From Sva-07 sp963715825 (GTDB taxonomy: Bacteria > Actinomycetota > Acidimicrobiia > Acidimicrobiales > Ilumatobacteraceae), in NCBI GenBank assembly GCA_963715825.1, contig CAVQSI010000016.1:119296-183295 (forward strand): a stretch of DNA of 64,000 nucleotides, given 5' to 3'. A model generated the notes under the pieces. That model had not been told where the DNA came from, made no database searches, and saw only the letters and a program-made list of their open reading frames with translations. Positions 42,987 through 53,817 of this stretch are shown in pieces. The translations under genes and the position numbers were made by a program. Numbering within the stretch: position 1 is the stretch's first letter; each line of letters opens with the position of its first letter.

Positions 42987-43829
42987 ATGGCCAACATCAT
43001 CAAAGCCGCGTTGCTGCAGACCGACTGGACCGGCGACAAGGAGTCGATGATCGTCAAGCACGAGGAGGCTGCCCGCGAGGCCGCCGCCCAGGGTGCGCAG
43101 ATCATGTGCTTCCAGGAGCTGTTCTACGGCCCGTACTTCTGTCAGGTGCAGGAGGCCGAGTACTACGAGTACACCGAGTACATCCCCGACGGCCCCACGA
43201 CGAAGCGCTTCCAGGCACTCGCCACCGAGTTGAACATGGTGATGGTGCTGCCGATGTACGAGATCGAACAGCCCGGCGTGTACTACAACACCGCCGCGGT
43301 GATCGACGCCGACGGCACCTACCTCGGCAAGTTCCGCAAGCAGCACATCCCGCAGGTCAAGGGCTTCTGGGAGAAGTTCTACTTCCGGCCCGGCAACGGC
43401 GGCTACCCGGTGTTCGACACCGCCGTCGGCAAGGTCGGCGTGTACATCTGCTACGACCGCCACTTCCCCGAGGGCTGGCGAGCGCTCGGCCTGAACGGCG
43501 CCGAGATCGTGTTCAACCCGTCGGCCACCCACCGCGGCCTCTCGGAGTACCTGTGGTCGATCGAGCAGCCCGCCGCTGCCGTGGCGAACATGTACTACGT
43601 CGGCGCGATCAACCGGGTCGGCATCGAGCCGCTCGGCGACAACGACTTCTACGGCCAGAGCTACTTCGTCGACCCCAGGGGCCAGTACGTCGGCGACAAG
43701 GGCGACCCGTACCAGCCCGAACTGATCGTGCGGGAGCTGGACATGGACCGCATCAAGGAAGTGCGAGACGGCTGGGCGTTCTACCGCGACCGCCGCCCCG
43801 ACGCCTACGGCGACCTGGTGGAGGGCTGA
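42987..43829 (+). CDS. nitrilase-superfamily amidohydrolase (beta-ureidopropionase-like)
   Basis: 280 residues with the catalytic triad Glu (MCFQELFYGPYF), Lys (LGKFRKQHIPQVKGFWEKFY) and Cys (VGVYICYDRHFPEGWRAL). The closest functional type is N-carbamoyl-beta-alanine amidohydrolase, which releases beta-alanine, CO2 and ammonia. AGGGGA at 42978-42983 sets ATG 42987. The dihydropyrimidinase gene follows after two bases, so the two enzymes perform consecutive steps of reductive pyrimidine breakdown. Other N-carbamoyl amino acids are possible substrates. Confidence 0.88.
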   Translation: MANIIKAALLQTDWTGDKESMIVKHEEAAREAAAQGAQIMCFQELFYGPYFCQVQEAEYYEYTEYIPDGPTTKRFQALATELNMVMVLPMYEIEQPGVYYNTAAVIDADGTYLGKFRKQHIPQVKGFWEKFYFRPGNGGYPVFDTAVGKVGVYICYDRHFPEGWRALGLNGAEIVFNPSATHRGLSEYLWSIEQPAAAVANMYYVGAINRVGIEPLGDNDFYGQSYFVDPRGQYVGDKGDPYQPELIVRELDMDRIKEVRDGWAFYRDRRPDAYGDLVEG

Positions 43830-43831
43830 CC

Positions 43832-45247
43832 ATGGCAACGACACTGATCTCCGGCGGCACGGTGATCTCGGCGGTCGGTCGGCGCGAGGCCGACGTGCTG
43901 ATCGACGGTGAGACGATCGTCGCGATCCTCGCCCCCGGCCAGGCGGCAGCGATGGGCGTGAACGCCGACCGCACCATCGATGCGTCGAACAAGTACGTCG
44001 TGCCCGGCGGCGTCGACGTGCACACCCACATGGAGCTGCCGTTCGGCGGCACCGAAGCGTCGGACACGTTCGAGACCGGGACCCGCGCCGCTGCGTGGGG
44101 CGGTGTCACCACGATCGTCGACTTCGCGGTGCAGAACACCGGCTTCAGCGTCCACGACCAGCTCGCGGTGTGGCACGAGAAGGCGGCCGGCAACTGTGCG
44201 ATCGACTACGGCTTCCACCAGATCGTCGGCGGTGTCGACGAGGAATCGTTGAAGGCGATGACGTACCTCGTCGACAACGAGGGCATCACCAGCTTCAAGC
44301 TGTTCATGGCCTACCCCGGCGTGCTGTACTCCGACGACGGTCAGATCCTGCGGGCGATGCAGAACGCGTCCGATTCCGGGGCGATGATCATGATGCACGC
44401 CGAGAACGGCATCGCGATCGACGTGCTCGTCGCCCAGTCGATCGCTCGGGGCGACACCGACCCGAAGTTCCACTCGCTCACTCGGCCCGCCGAACTCGAG
44501 TCCGAGGCGACGCATCGCGCCATCCAGCTCGCGAAGGTCGCCGGCAACGTGCCGCTCTACATCGTGCACATGTCGGCGTCGGGGGCGCTCGAAGAGGTCG
44601 CGGCCGCTCAGCACGCCGGGCTCAACGTGTTCGCCGAGACCTGCCCGCAGTACCTCTATCTCACACTCGAGGACCAGCTCGCCCAGCCCGGCTTCGAGGG
44701 TGCGAAGTGGGTGTGTTCCACGCCGCTGCGTACCAAGCACGAGCACCATCAGGCCGACCTCTGGAAGGGCCTGCGGATGAACGAGCTCGCCGTCGTCTCC
44801 ACCGACCACTGCCCGTTCTGCTTCAAGGACCAGAAGGAACTCGGGCTGGGCGACTTCTCGAAGATCCCCAACGGCATCGGCGGCGTCGAGCACCGCATGG
44901 AGCTGATCTATCAGGGCGTCGTGCTCGGCGAGATCAGCCTCGAGCGGTGGGTCGAGACCTGTTGCACCACCCCGGCCCGGATGTTCGGCCTCGAGAAGAA
45001 GGGTGTCATCGAGCCCGGCGCCGACGCCGACGTCCTCGTGTGGGACCCGAACAAGAAGACGAAGATCGGGATCAACGACAAGCACCACATGAACATGGAC
45101 CATTCCGCCTACGAGGGCTTCGAGATCGACGGCAAGGTCGATACCGTCCTCAGCCGCGGCACCGTGGTGATCGAGAACGACACCTACGTCGGCCGCAAAG
45201 GCCACGGCAAGTACGTCAAGCGCGGCCTCAGCCGCTACCTCCACTGA
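43832..45247 (+). CDS. hydA: dihydropyrimidinase/hydantoinase
   Basis: A 471-residue metal-dependent cyclic amidase opening dihydrouracil, dihydrothymine or hydantoins. The binuclear metal site is visible: HTH in GGVDVHTHMELPFGG (about 63-72), the carboxylated Lys in TSFKLFMAYPGVLYSDDG, His in IYIVHMSASGALEE and Asp in VSTDHCPFCFKDQK. The C-terminus GVIEPGADADVLVWDPN is family-typical. It sits two bases after the amidase and is followed by a hairpin and mmsA. Confidence 0.93.
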   Translation: MATTLISGGTVISAVGRREADVLIDGETIVAILAPGQAAAMGVNADRTIDASNKYVVPGGVDVHTHMELPFGGTEASDTFETGTRAAAWGGVTTIVDFAVQNTGFSVHDQLAVWHEKAAGNCAIDYGFHQIVGGVDEESLKAMTYLVDNEGITSFKLFMAYPGVLYSDDGQILRAMQNASDSGAMIMMHAENGIAIDVLVAQSIARGDTDPKFHSLTRPAELESEATHRAIQLAKVAGNVPLYIVHMSASGALEEVAAAQHAGLNVFAETCPQYLYLTLEDQLAQPGFEGAKWVCSTPLRTKHEHHQADLWKGLRMNELAVVSTDHCPFCFKDQKELGLGDFSKIPNGIGGVEHRMELIYQGVVLGEISLERWVETCCTTPARMFGLEKKGVIEPGADADVLVWDPNKKTKIGINDKHHMNMDHSAYEGFEIDGKVDTVLSRGTVVIENDTYVGRKGHGKYVKRGLSRYLH

Positions 45248-45278
45248 GTGCCTCAGGGGTCTGACCCCTGGTGCACTC
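45246..45278 (+). repeat. GGGTCTGACCC palindrome after hydA
   Basis: GAGTGC..CAGGGGTC-T-GACCCCTG..GCACTC forms a hairpin that overlaps the hydA stop codon. Its core GGGTCxGACCC is shared with the palindromes at 51606-51637 and 58926-58958. It may attenuate transcription into mmsA. Confidence 0.7.
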
Positions 45279-45299
45279 CACTCACGAATCGAGTTGAAC

Positions 45300-46784
<1,485 letters not shown>

Positions 46785-46785
<1 letters not shown>

Positions 46786-47801
46786 TGGACATCGGCCTGG
46801 TTCTGCAGACCACTCCGCCGGCCGCGCGGGTGATCGATCTGGCGAAGCGGGCCGAGACGTACGGGTTCAGCCATGTGTGGACGTTCGACTCGCACATCCT
46901 GTGGGAGGAGCCGTACGTCATCTACTCGAAGATCCTCGACGAGACCCGCAACGTCGTCGTCGGCCCGATGGTGACCAACCCGGCCACCCGTGACTGGACG
47001 GTCACCGCTTCGACGTACGCCACGCTCAACGAGATGTACGGCAACCGCACGATCTGCGGCATCGGCCGCGGCGACTCGGCGGTGCGGGTCACCAACGGCA
47101 AGCCGACCACGCTCGCCACGATGGGCGAGTCGATCCATGTGATCCGCGAACTCGCCAACGGGCGAAGCGTCGACTACAAGGGCTCGACGATCACGCTGCC
47201 GTGGGCGTCCAAGAGCCGCCTCGAGGTGTGGGGCGCCGGCTACGGCCCGAAGGCGCTGAAGCTGATCGGCGAGACCTGCGACGGGTTCATCCTGCAGCTC
47301 GCCGACCTGTCGATCGCCGAGTGGACGATCGGTGCGGTCCGCTCCGCGGCCAGCGACGCCGGACGCAATCCCGACGACATCACGATCTGCGTGGCAGCTC
47401 CGGCCTACGTCGGCGAGGACCTCGCCTACATGCGCGATCAGTGCCGGTGGTTCGGCGGGATGGTCGGCAACCACGTCGCCGACATCGTCGAGCGCTATGG
47501 CGAGTCGGCCGCCGTGCCCGCGGCGCTCACCGACTACATCGCGGGCCGCGAGGCCTACGACTACAACCAGCACGGCCAGGCGGGCAACACGCACACGTCG
47601 TTCGTGCCCGACGAGATCGTCGACCGGTTCTGCATCCTCGGCCCGGTCGAGGCGCAGCTCGAACGCCTCCATGCCCTCGCCGATCTCGGCGTCGACCAGT
47701 TCGCGATCTACCTCCAGCACGACGGCAAGGACCACACCCTCACCCAGTACGGCGAGCACGTGATCCCCGCACTCAGGGAACAGGCTTTGGCCCGTTCGTG
47801 A
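46785..47801 (+). CDS. LLM-class flavin/F420 oxidoreductase of hydantoinase clusters
   Basis: A 338-residue luciferase-like barrel: MDIGLVLQTTPPAARVIDLA, YGFSHVWTFDSHILWEEPYV, VVGPMVTNPATRDWTVTAST and CGIGRGDSAVRVTNGKPTTL. This subgroup is characteristically found beside hydantoinase/dihydropyrimidinase genes in actinobacteria. Its position suggests a redox step on the pyrimidine or cyclic amide ring, perhaps in place of a classical dihydropyrimidine dehydrogenase, which is absent here; that is inference. One-base overlap with mmsA, four-base overlap with the permease gene. Confidence 0.85.
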
Positions 47802-48652
47802 TCGCCAGAGGTGCCCGTCGAGCTGGATTGTTCGTCGTCGCACTGATGTGCGTCGCCGCCCTGTGGGAGTTCTACAAGGTCGTCGGGCCCGAGGAAGGCG
47901 CCGAGATTCTTGGCTGGCGGCTCGTCCCCCGATCGAGCGATCGTGCCATGCCGCACACGTGGGAAATGGTGCAACGGCTGTTCGACCCGGAGGTGCGTGG
48001 ACGCGACACACCGATCTGGATGGCGGTGCTCGGCTACAGCTGGTACACGTTCCGCATGGCCCTCGTCGGCTTGCTGCTCGGCGGTGTGTTCGGCGTCGGC
48101 TTGGCCATCGTGATGGCGAGGTTCAAGGTGCTCGAGCGTGGCCTGCTGCCGTATGTGATCGCCTCGCAGACCGTGCCGCTGATCGCACTGGCACCGCAGG
48201 TGGCTGCCATTGGCGGCAACTGGGATCTGCCGAAGTGGACCTGGGTCGCTTCCCTCGGGGCCTTCCTCGCGTTCTTCCCGATCGCCGTCGCAACGCTGAA
48301 GGGCCTGGGGAACGCGCCGGCCGCGTCCCTCGAGTTGATGGACAGCTACGCCGCCGGCTGGTGGCGCACCCTGTTCAAGCTCCGGCTACCGGCCGCGGTG
48401 CCGACGATGGTCCCCGGGATGAAGCTGGCGGCGACGGCTGCGGTGATCGGCGTGATCGTGTCGGAAATCTCCACAGGCGTGCGTGGTATCGGCTTTGCGT
48501 CGCTGACGTACGGCCAGAAGGCGACCAGCGATCCTGCGCAGCTCTACACGGCGGTCTTCGGCGCCGCGACGATCGGGTTGCTGATGTTCGGTCTCGTCGT
48601 CGCCATCGAAGCGATCGCCATGCGCAACCGACCGCAGGAGGCGGGGGCATGA
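47798..48652 (+). CDS. ABC transporter permease (NitT/TauT type)
   Basis: A 284-residue inner-membrane permease with about six helices. The coupling-helix region is ASLELMDSYAAGWWRTLFKLRLPAAVPTMVPG-like (EAA motif), and the C-terminus FGLVVAIEAIAMRNR is typical of SsuC/ThiX-like proteins. GTG 47798 overlaps the LLM stop (GTGA). The ATPase gene overlaps its stop by four bases. It likely imports the pyrimidine or related substrate of the cluster as a heterodimer with the second permease. Confidence 0.85.
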   Translation: MIARGARRAGLFVVALMCVAALWEFYKVVGPEEGAEILGWRLVPRSSDRAMPHTWEMVQRLFDPEVRGRDTPIWMAVLGYSWYTFRMALVGLLLGGVFGVGLAIVMARFKVLERGLLPYVIASQTVPLIALAPQVAAIGGNWDLPKWTWVASLGAFLAFFPIAVATLKGLGNAPAASLELMDSYAAGWWRTLFKLRLPAAVPTMVPGMKLAATAAVIGVIVSEISTGVRGIGFASLTYGQKATSDPAQLYTAVFGAATIGLLMFGLVVAIEAIAMRNRPQEAGA

Positions 48653-49485
48653 GCGCCGTTGATTCGCTGTCGGCGTCCGCGGCGGTCGTCGTCGATGGTG
48701 TGTCGATGGCGTTCAACCCCGGCCGATCGAATCAGGTCGACGCCCTGGTCGACATCGATCTGTCGATCGACCGCGGCGACTTCGTCTCGTTGATCGGGCC
48801 GTCGGGCTGCGGCAAGTCGACGTTGCTGCGACTGATCGCGAACCTGATCGAGCCGACCTCCGGCACCGTGCTGGTCAACGGCAAGTCGGCCACGCAGTCT
48901 CGACTCGATCAGGACTACGGGATGGCGTTTCAACAGTCGGGTCTCTTCGAGTGGCGGACCGTCCGCAAGAACATCGAACTGCCGCTCGAGTTGAAGGGGT
49001 GGAACAAGGCGAAGCGGGCGAAACGGGCCGACGAGATGCTCGACCTGGTGCAGCTGGCCGACTTCGGCTCGCACATGCCGTGGCAGCTGTCCGGTGGCAT
49101 GCAGCAGCGCGTGGCGATCGCCCGTGCGCTCGCATCGCACCCCCCGCTGTTGTTGATGGACGAGCCGTTCGGCGCGCTCGACGAGATGACCCGTGAACAC
49201 ATGCAGGCCGAACTCCTCCGGATCTGCGCGGCGGCCGAGACCACCGTGGTGTTCGTCACCCACTCGATCCCCGAGGCGGTGTACCTGTCGAACCGGGTGG
49301 TGGTGATGTCGCCGCGCCCCGGTCGCATCACCGAGATCGTCGACGTCGACCTCGGGGCCGAGCGCGATGACGACACGCGCGAAGACGACCTCTTCTACAA
49401 GAAGATCACCGAGGTCCGAGAAGCGTTGCGCGGTGCCGAGGGGCAGCCAGGTCACGGCGGCGCTCGTGGCGTGGAGGATCGATGA
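48649..49485 (+). CDS. ABC transporter ATP-binding protein (NitT/TauT type)
   Basis: 278 residues: Walker A GPSGCGKSTLLRL near 49, Q-loop MAFQQSGLFEWRTVRKNIEL, signature LSGGMQQRVAIARAL and Walker B LLLMDEPFGALDEMTR. The close match to SsuB/TauB/ThiZ-like ATPases fits the neighbouring permeases. ATGA overlaps on both sides tie it to the operon. The C-terminal 30 residues are charged and probably flexible. Confidence 0.92.
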   Translation: MSAVDSLSASAAVVVDGVSMAFNPGRSNQVDALVDIDLSIDRGDFVSLIGPSGCGKSTLLRLIANLIEPTSGTVLVNGKSATQSRLDQDYGMAFQQSGLFEWRTVRKNIELPLELKGWNKAKRAKRADEMLDLVQLADFGSHMPWQLSGGMQQRVAIARALASHPPLLLMDEPFGALDEMTREHMQAELLRICAAAETTVVFVTHSIPEAVYLSNRVVVMSPRPGRITEIVDVDLGAERDDDTREDDLFYKKITEVREALRGAEGQPGHGGARGVEDR

Positions 49486-50339
49486 GGGTCCTCAGGTCGG
49501 TCTGGCAGGTGCTGGTGCCGCCGCTCATCGTTGGTGTGCTCTTCGTCGGCACCTGGGAAATCATCGTGCGGGCATTCGACATCCAACCGTTCCTGTTGCC
49601 GGCGCCGTCGTCGATCTGGTCGACGCTCGGCGACAACTGGGCCAAGGTCTGGGACGCGATGGTCGTCACCGGCGCCAACGCGTTCGTCGGGTTGCTGTTC
49701 GGGGTGATCTGCGGTGTCGCGCTCAGCTTCGTGTTGATGCGCTTCAACGTGGTCAACGAACTCGTCACGCCACTTGCAGTCGCCCTCAATGCGATCCCGA
49801 TCATCGTGCTGGTGCCGGTGTTCAACAACATGTTCGCCAGCACGACAGAAATCCCACGGCGCCTGATGGTCACGCTGATCGTGTCGTTCATCGTGCTGCT
49901 GAACGTGGCGAAGGGCCTGCGTCAGGTCAGTCCGATCCACATGGAACTGCTGCAGTCGTATGCCGCATCGAAGTCGGAGGTCCTCCGCAAGGCCCGGATT
50001 CCGAACGCGACGTCCTATCTCTTCACTGCGCTGAAGATCGCCGCGCCGGTCGCCGTGATCACGGCCTTCGTGTCGGAGTACTTCGGCGGGAGCCAGAACG
50101 GACTGGGCTACGGGATCACGTCGAACGCCGCCGTCTCGCGTACCGCTGCGTCGTGGGGCTACGTCATCGGAGCGTGCCTGCTCGGCCTGGCGTTCTACCT
50201 TGCCGCCGTGTTGCTCGAACGGCTCGCGTCGCCGACCGCGCGACCGGCGCCTCGTTCCACCAGTTCTCCACGATCCACCAACCAACACCAGACCAACCAA
50301 CACAGTCGGGGCCTCGACCCCGGGGGAGCAACAGCATGA
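49482..50339 (+). CDS. ABC transporter permease (NitT/TauT type)
   Basis: A 285-residue second permease with six helices. The EAA-type loop is HMELLQSYAASKSEVLRKARIPNATSYLF-like, followed by LKIAAPVAVITAFVSEYFGG. The tail after about residue 255 is Ser/Thr/Asn/Gln-rich (STNQHQTNQHSRG) and encoded by a CCAACCAACAC-type repeat, so it is probably not structural. The start overlaps the ATPase stop and the stop overlaps the binding-protein start. Confidence 0.88.
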   Translation: MRVLRSVWQVLVPPLIVGVLFVGTWEIIVRAFDIQPFLLPAPSSIWSTLGDNWAKVWDAMVVTGANAFVGLLFGVICGVALSFVLMRFNVVNELVTPLAVALNAIPIIVLVPVFNNMFASTTEIPRRLMVTLIVSFIVLLNVAKGLRQVSPIHMELLQSYAASKSEVLRKARIPNATSYLFTALKIAAPVAVITAFVSEYFGGSQNGLGYGITSNAAVSRTAASWGYVIGACLLGLAFYLAAVLLERLASPTARPAPRSTSSPRSTNQHQTNQHSRGLDPGGATA

Positions 50340-51540
50340 ACAAGCAACGTGTCCGTGTGGCGGCGGCAGCCGTCGTCACCTTTGCACTGATCGGTGCCGC
50401 CTGCGGCAGCGACGACGACTCGTCCAGCGAGCCGTCCGACACCTCGGCGAGCACCGAAGCGCCGGGCGACTCGACCGGTGGCGGTGAACCTGGCGACTGT
50501 GAGACGATCGACGAGATCAGCTTGCAGCTGCAGTGGTTCACCCAGGCCCAGTTCGCTGGCTACTACGCCGCGCAGGACCAGGGCTTCTACGAGGACATGT
50601 GCCTCGACGTGACCATCGTCGAGGGTGGCGTCGAGATCGTGCCGCAGACCCAGCTCGCCAACGGCGACGTCGACTTCGCACTCGCGTGGGTGCCCAAGGC
50701 GCTCGCCAGCCGTGAAGCCGGTGCCGACATCACCAACATCGCCCAGATCTACCAGCGCTCGGGAACCCTGCAGGTGAGCTTCGCCGACGCAGGCATCACG
50801 ACGCCTGCGGACTTCGCCGGCAAGAACATCGGCAACTGGGGCTTCGGCAACGAGTACGAGGTGTTCGCCGCGATCGGCCAGGCCGGTCTCGACCCGGCCA
50901 CCGACGTGACGCTCGTGGGCCAGCAGTTCGACATGGTCGCGCTGCTCGACGGCTCGATCGATGCCGCCGAGGCAATGACGTACAACGAGTACGCCCAGGT
51001 CCTCGAGACGGTCAACCCCGACACCGGCGAGCTGTACCAGCCCGAGGACTTCAACGTGATCAGCTACGAAGAGATCGGTGTCGGCATGCTGCAGGACGCG
51101 ATCTGGGCCGACTGCGGGTCGTCTCGCCGACGACCCGGAGTACAAGGATCAGGCGACGCGATTCGTTGCTGCGTCCATGAAGGGCTGGGTGTACTGCCGC
51201 GACAATCCGGAGGCGTGCCGCGACATCGTGGTGGCGGCCGGTTCGACGCTCGGAGCGAGCCATCAGCTGTGGCAGGTCAACGAGGTCAACAAGCTGATCT
51301 GGCCGTCACCCGACGGGATCGGCTACATCGATGCCAACGCGTGGGACCGCACCGTCGAGATCAGCCAGAACACACCGAACCTCGACGGCGCCACCGTGCT
51401 GACAGCACCGCCGACCGATGGTGCGTACACCAACGAGATCGTCGAGGCCGCGTGGGCGATGCTCACCAACGAGGATCTCGATCTGTTCGGCGACATGCTT
51501 CGAGCCCATCGAGGTCACCCTCAACGAAGGCGGCGAGTAA
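50336..51540 (+). pseudogene. ABC transporter substrate-binding lipoprotein, two frameshifts
   Basis: An NMT1/THI5-like periplasmic-type binding protein of about 400 residues. The lipobox IGAAC lies near residue 22, followed by an acidic Ser/Thr tether, then ISLQLQWFTQAQFAGYYAAQ, GGVEIVPQTQLANGDVDFAL and IGNWGFGNEYEVFAA. Near 51116-51118 an extra base breaks the frame (repair gives IWADCGRLADDPEYKDQATR). A second extra base near 51494-51500 breaks the end (repair gives FEPIEVTLNEGGE and TAA at 51538). The operon is otherwise intact, so both are more likely sequence errors than decay. LQWxxQAQFAGYY is typical of pyrimidine/thiamine-precursor binders. Confidence 0.88.
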
Positions 51541-51558
51541 CCACTCGCTGAGCCTGTT

Positions 51559-51601
51559 CGCGTGAACACATGGTGCCGCGAGCGCACCATGTGTTCACGC
51601 G
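51559..51601. repeat. perfect 18-bp hairpin, family 2 copy c
   Basis: CGCGTGAACACATGGTGC / GCACCATGTGTTCACGCG with a seven-base loop, between the convergent ends of the binding-protein and acetyltransferase genes. Likely a bidirectional terminator. It shares CGTGAACA with copies a and b. Confidence 0.85.
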
Positions 51602-51605
51602 TGGG

Positions 51606-51637
51606 GTTACAACACGGGTCAGACCCGCGACGTAATC
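51606..51637. repeat. GGGTCAGACCC palindrome, family 4 copy b
   Basis: GTTACAACACGGGTC-A-GACCCGCGACGTAATC, directly after the family 2 hairpin and two bases before the acetyltransferase stop. It differs from the copy at 58926 in only a few positions. Confidence 0.85.
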
Positions 51638-51639
51638 GG

Positions 51640-52326
51640 TCAGCGCCGGGGCCAGAGCCCGTAGACCTTCCAGCCGCGGTCGGCGAATCCGACGGCGTCG
51701 GCAACGCGGGCGCTGGCGGTGTTGTCAGGCGCATGGAGGTACGTCGGCACCGAACCTTCGTCGAGCATGCGCCGGGCGGCGGTCGCCACGAGACCACGAG
51801 CGAGACCGAGGCCGCGCGCCGCTTCGTCGGTGACGACCGACAGTTCTTGGCCCCACTCGTCGTGGACCTTGATCCCGACTCCGGCGATCGCTCGACCGTC
51901 GTCGTCGAAGGCGACCAGGCGCGGCCCGTTGAACGGCGCGAGCCACTCGGGGAGATCGTCGGTCTGCTGCTCGAACCACACGCCCAGGTCGGCGATGTCC
52001 GGATCGACGCGGTCGGTCGTGCGGAAGATCCCGGCCCCGAACGCCGATGGCCCGACGCCGAGGATCTCGCCCAGTTCGTTGCCGAGGCCGACCCGATTCA
52101 GGTCGTCGCCGATCGCGTTGCGAATGGCGTCGGCAGCGGCCGGCGGCACGGCGATGACGGTGCCGACACCGTCGCTCACTCCTTGGAGCGGTCGGACGGT
52201 GCCGTCCCACGTCGGCTCCAGCCGGGCCGGGTCGCCGACGACGCTCACCCCGCCGGCCGGTGGCGGCCACTCGCCGACCCACGAGCGCAAGTGGAGCGTG
52301 AGTCGGTCGCTGGTCGATTCGGCCAT
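51640..52326 (-). CDS. GNAT-family N-acetyltransferase
   Basis: 228 residues. The acetyl-CoA-binding region is LSVVTDEAARGLGLARGLVATAARRM (a variant of RxxGxG/A), followed by TYLHAPDNTASARVADAVGFADRGWKVYGL, the usual beta-5 to alpha-4 ending. The N-terminal 110 residues are divergent, as in two-lobed GNAT proteins. The acceptor is unknown. TAGCTT (52333-52338, minus) lies six bases before the ATG. It is not obviously linked to the neighbouring pathway. Confidence 0.8.
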   Translation of the reverse strand: MAESTSDRLTLHLRSWVGEWPPPAGGVSVVGDPARLEPTWDGTVRPLQGVSDGVGTVIAVPPAAADAIRNAIGDDLNRVGLGNELGEILGVGPSAFGAGIFRTTDRVDPDIADLGVWFEQQTDDLPEWLAPFNGPRLVAFDDDGRAIAGVGIKVHDEWGQELSVVTDEAARGLGLARGLVATAARRMLDEGSVPTYLHAPDNTASARVADAVGFADRGWKVYGLWPRR

Positions 52327-52364
52327 GCGGGCAAGCTAGATCGCTCTGACCCTCGTATCCCGCC

Positions 52365-52413
52365 CTTCTCGTGAACAAGTGCGCGGACAGGGCGCGAACT
52401 TGTTCACGAGAAG
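52365..52413. repeat. palindrome, family 2 copy b
   Basis: CTTCTCGTGAACAAGT / ACTTGTTCACGAGAAG, sixteen paired bases at the ends with GCGC/GCGC inside. It lies three bases past the aminotransferase stop and upstream of the acetyltransferase. Near-identical outer arms to copy a at 35262. Confidence 0.85.
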
Positions 52414-52415
52414 CG

Positions 52416-53771
52416 TCAGGACATTGCGTTGTCGGCGACGGCAAGTGCGGCGTCGAGGATGGCCAGGCCATCGCGGACGAGATCGTCGGGGGAGTTGCAC
52501 GGCGGCACCACGTGGATGCGGTTGCCGGCCGAGAGCGGCCACATCCCGTTGCGCTTGCACTCGGCGACGACGGCTCCCACCGTCGCGGGCGGAGCGGGCT
52601 CGCGGGTGGCCGGATCGGTGACGAGTTCGACCGCCCAGAACACGCCGAGGCCACGGACCTCGCCGACCGCCGGATGACGCGACGACAATGTCGCGCAGCG
52701 CCGGGCCGATGATGTCGTCGCCGAGGTGGCGGGAATGGGCGAGCACACCCTCCGCCTCGAAGATGCCGATGCTCGCGACCGCCGTCGAGCACGCCAGTGG
52801 GTGGCCCGAATAGGTGAGACCGCCGGGGAACATCTTGTCGTCGTAGGCGTGGGCGATCGCCGAGGAGATCACGACGCCGCCGAGCGGGACGTACCCGGAG
52901 TTGACGCCCTTCGCGAAGCAGATCAGGTCGGGCTGGGCGTCCCAGTTCTGCCAGGCGAACCACTGGCCGGTGCGACCGAACCCGGCCATCACCTCGTCGG
53001 CGATCCACACGATGCCGAACTCGTCGCACAGCGCCCGCAACCCCTCGAGGTAGCCGGGCGGCGGCACGAGGATGCCGTTCGTGCCGATGACCGACTCGAG
53101 GATGATCGCGGCAATCTTGTCGGCGCCTTCGACGAGGATCGTGTCGCGCAGGTGCTGCGAGCGCCCGCTCGGTCTCCTGCTCGGGTGACGTCGGAGTGGA
53201 ATGCCGAACGGTACGGGTACGGCCCCCAGAACTTCACCAGCCCGGGCACCGACGGTTCGTTCTCCAGCCGGCGCGGCTCGCCGGTGAGCCCGACGGTGAG
53301 CGCGGTGCCGCCGTGGTAGCTCCGGTATGCCGACAGCACCTTCATCCGCCCGGTCACGCCCTTGGCGAGACGCACGGCGTTCTCGACTGCCTCGGCGCCG
53401 GCGTTGGTGAAGAACACCTTCTCGAAGTGCCCGCCGGCGCCGTCACGGTTGGCCTTCTCGACGATGAGACGGGCAGCCTCGCTGCGCTGGTCGTTGGCGA
53501 ACGGCGGGGCCACCATGCACAACACGTCGGCCTGATCCTTGATCGCCTGGATCATCTTCGGGTGCTGGTGCCCGAGGTTCATGTTGACGAGCATCGACGT
53601 GAAGTCGATCCATTCGCGGCCCGTTTCGTCCCAGAACTTCGAGCCCGAAGCGCCGGCGATCACGGTCGGATCGAGGGCGCTCTGTACCGACCACGAATGG
53701 AACACGCGGGCGCGGTCGTTGGCGTACGCGTCGCCGAGCAGCGCGGAGGGTGGGGAGTCGAGCTGAGTCAC
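52416..53771 (-). pseudogene. class III aminotransferase (beta-alanine type), three frameshifts
   Basis: A PLP-dependent omega-aminotransferase of about 450 residues. Intact pieces read: SKFWDETGREWIDFTSMLVN, FFTNAGAEAVENAVRLAKG, SAYRSYHGGTALTVGLTG; then IAAIILESVIGTNGILVPPP, VWIADEVMAGFGRTGQWFAW, LICFAKGVNSGYVPLGGVVI (PLP Lys); then VRGLGVFWAVELVTDPATRE to the stop. The frame is broken near 53183-53185 (extra C), 53158-53161 and 52688, each by one added base. In this cluster it should convert beta-alanine to malonate semialdehyde for MmsA. TACGAT (53779-53784, minus) is seven bases before the GTG. Sequence error is the likeliest cause. Confidence 0.88.
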
Positions 53772-53817
53772 AGTTGCGATCGTATGGCACTCACCGAATC
53801 CGGTCTACGTTTGGGGC

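Noticed and set aside
50336..51540. Frameshifts in the binding-protein gene as programmed frameshifting
   Set aside because: No slippery heptamer or downstream pseudoknot is evident, and similar +1 shifts occur in unrelated neighbouring genes.
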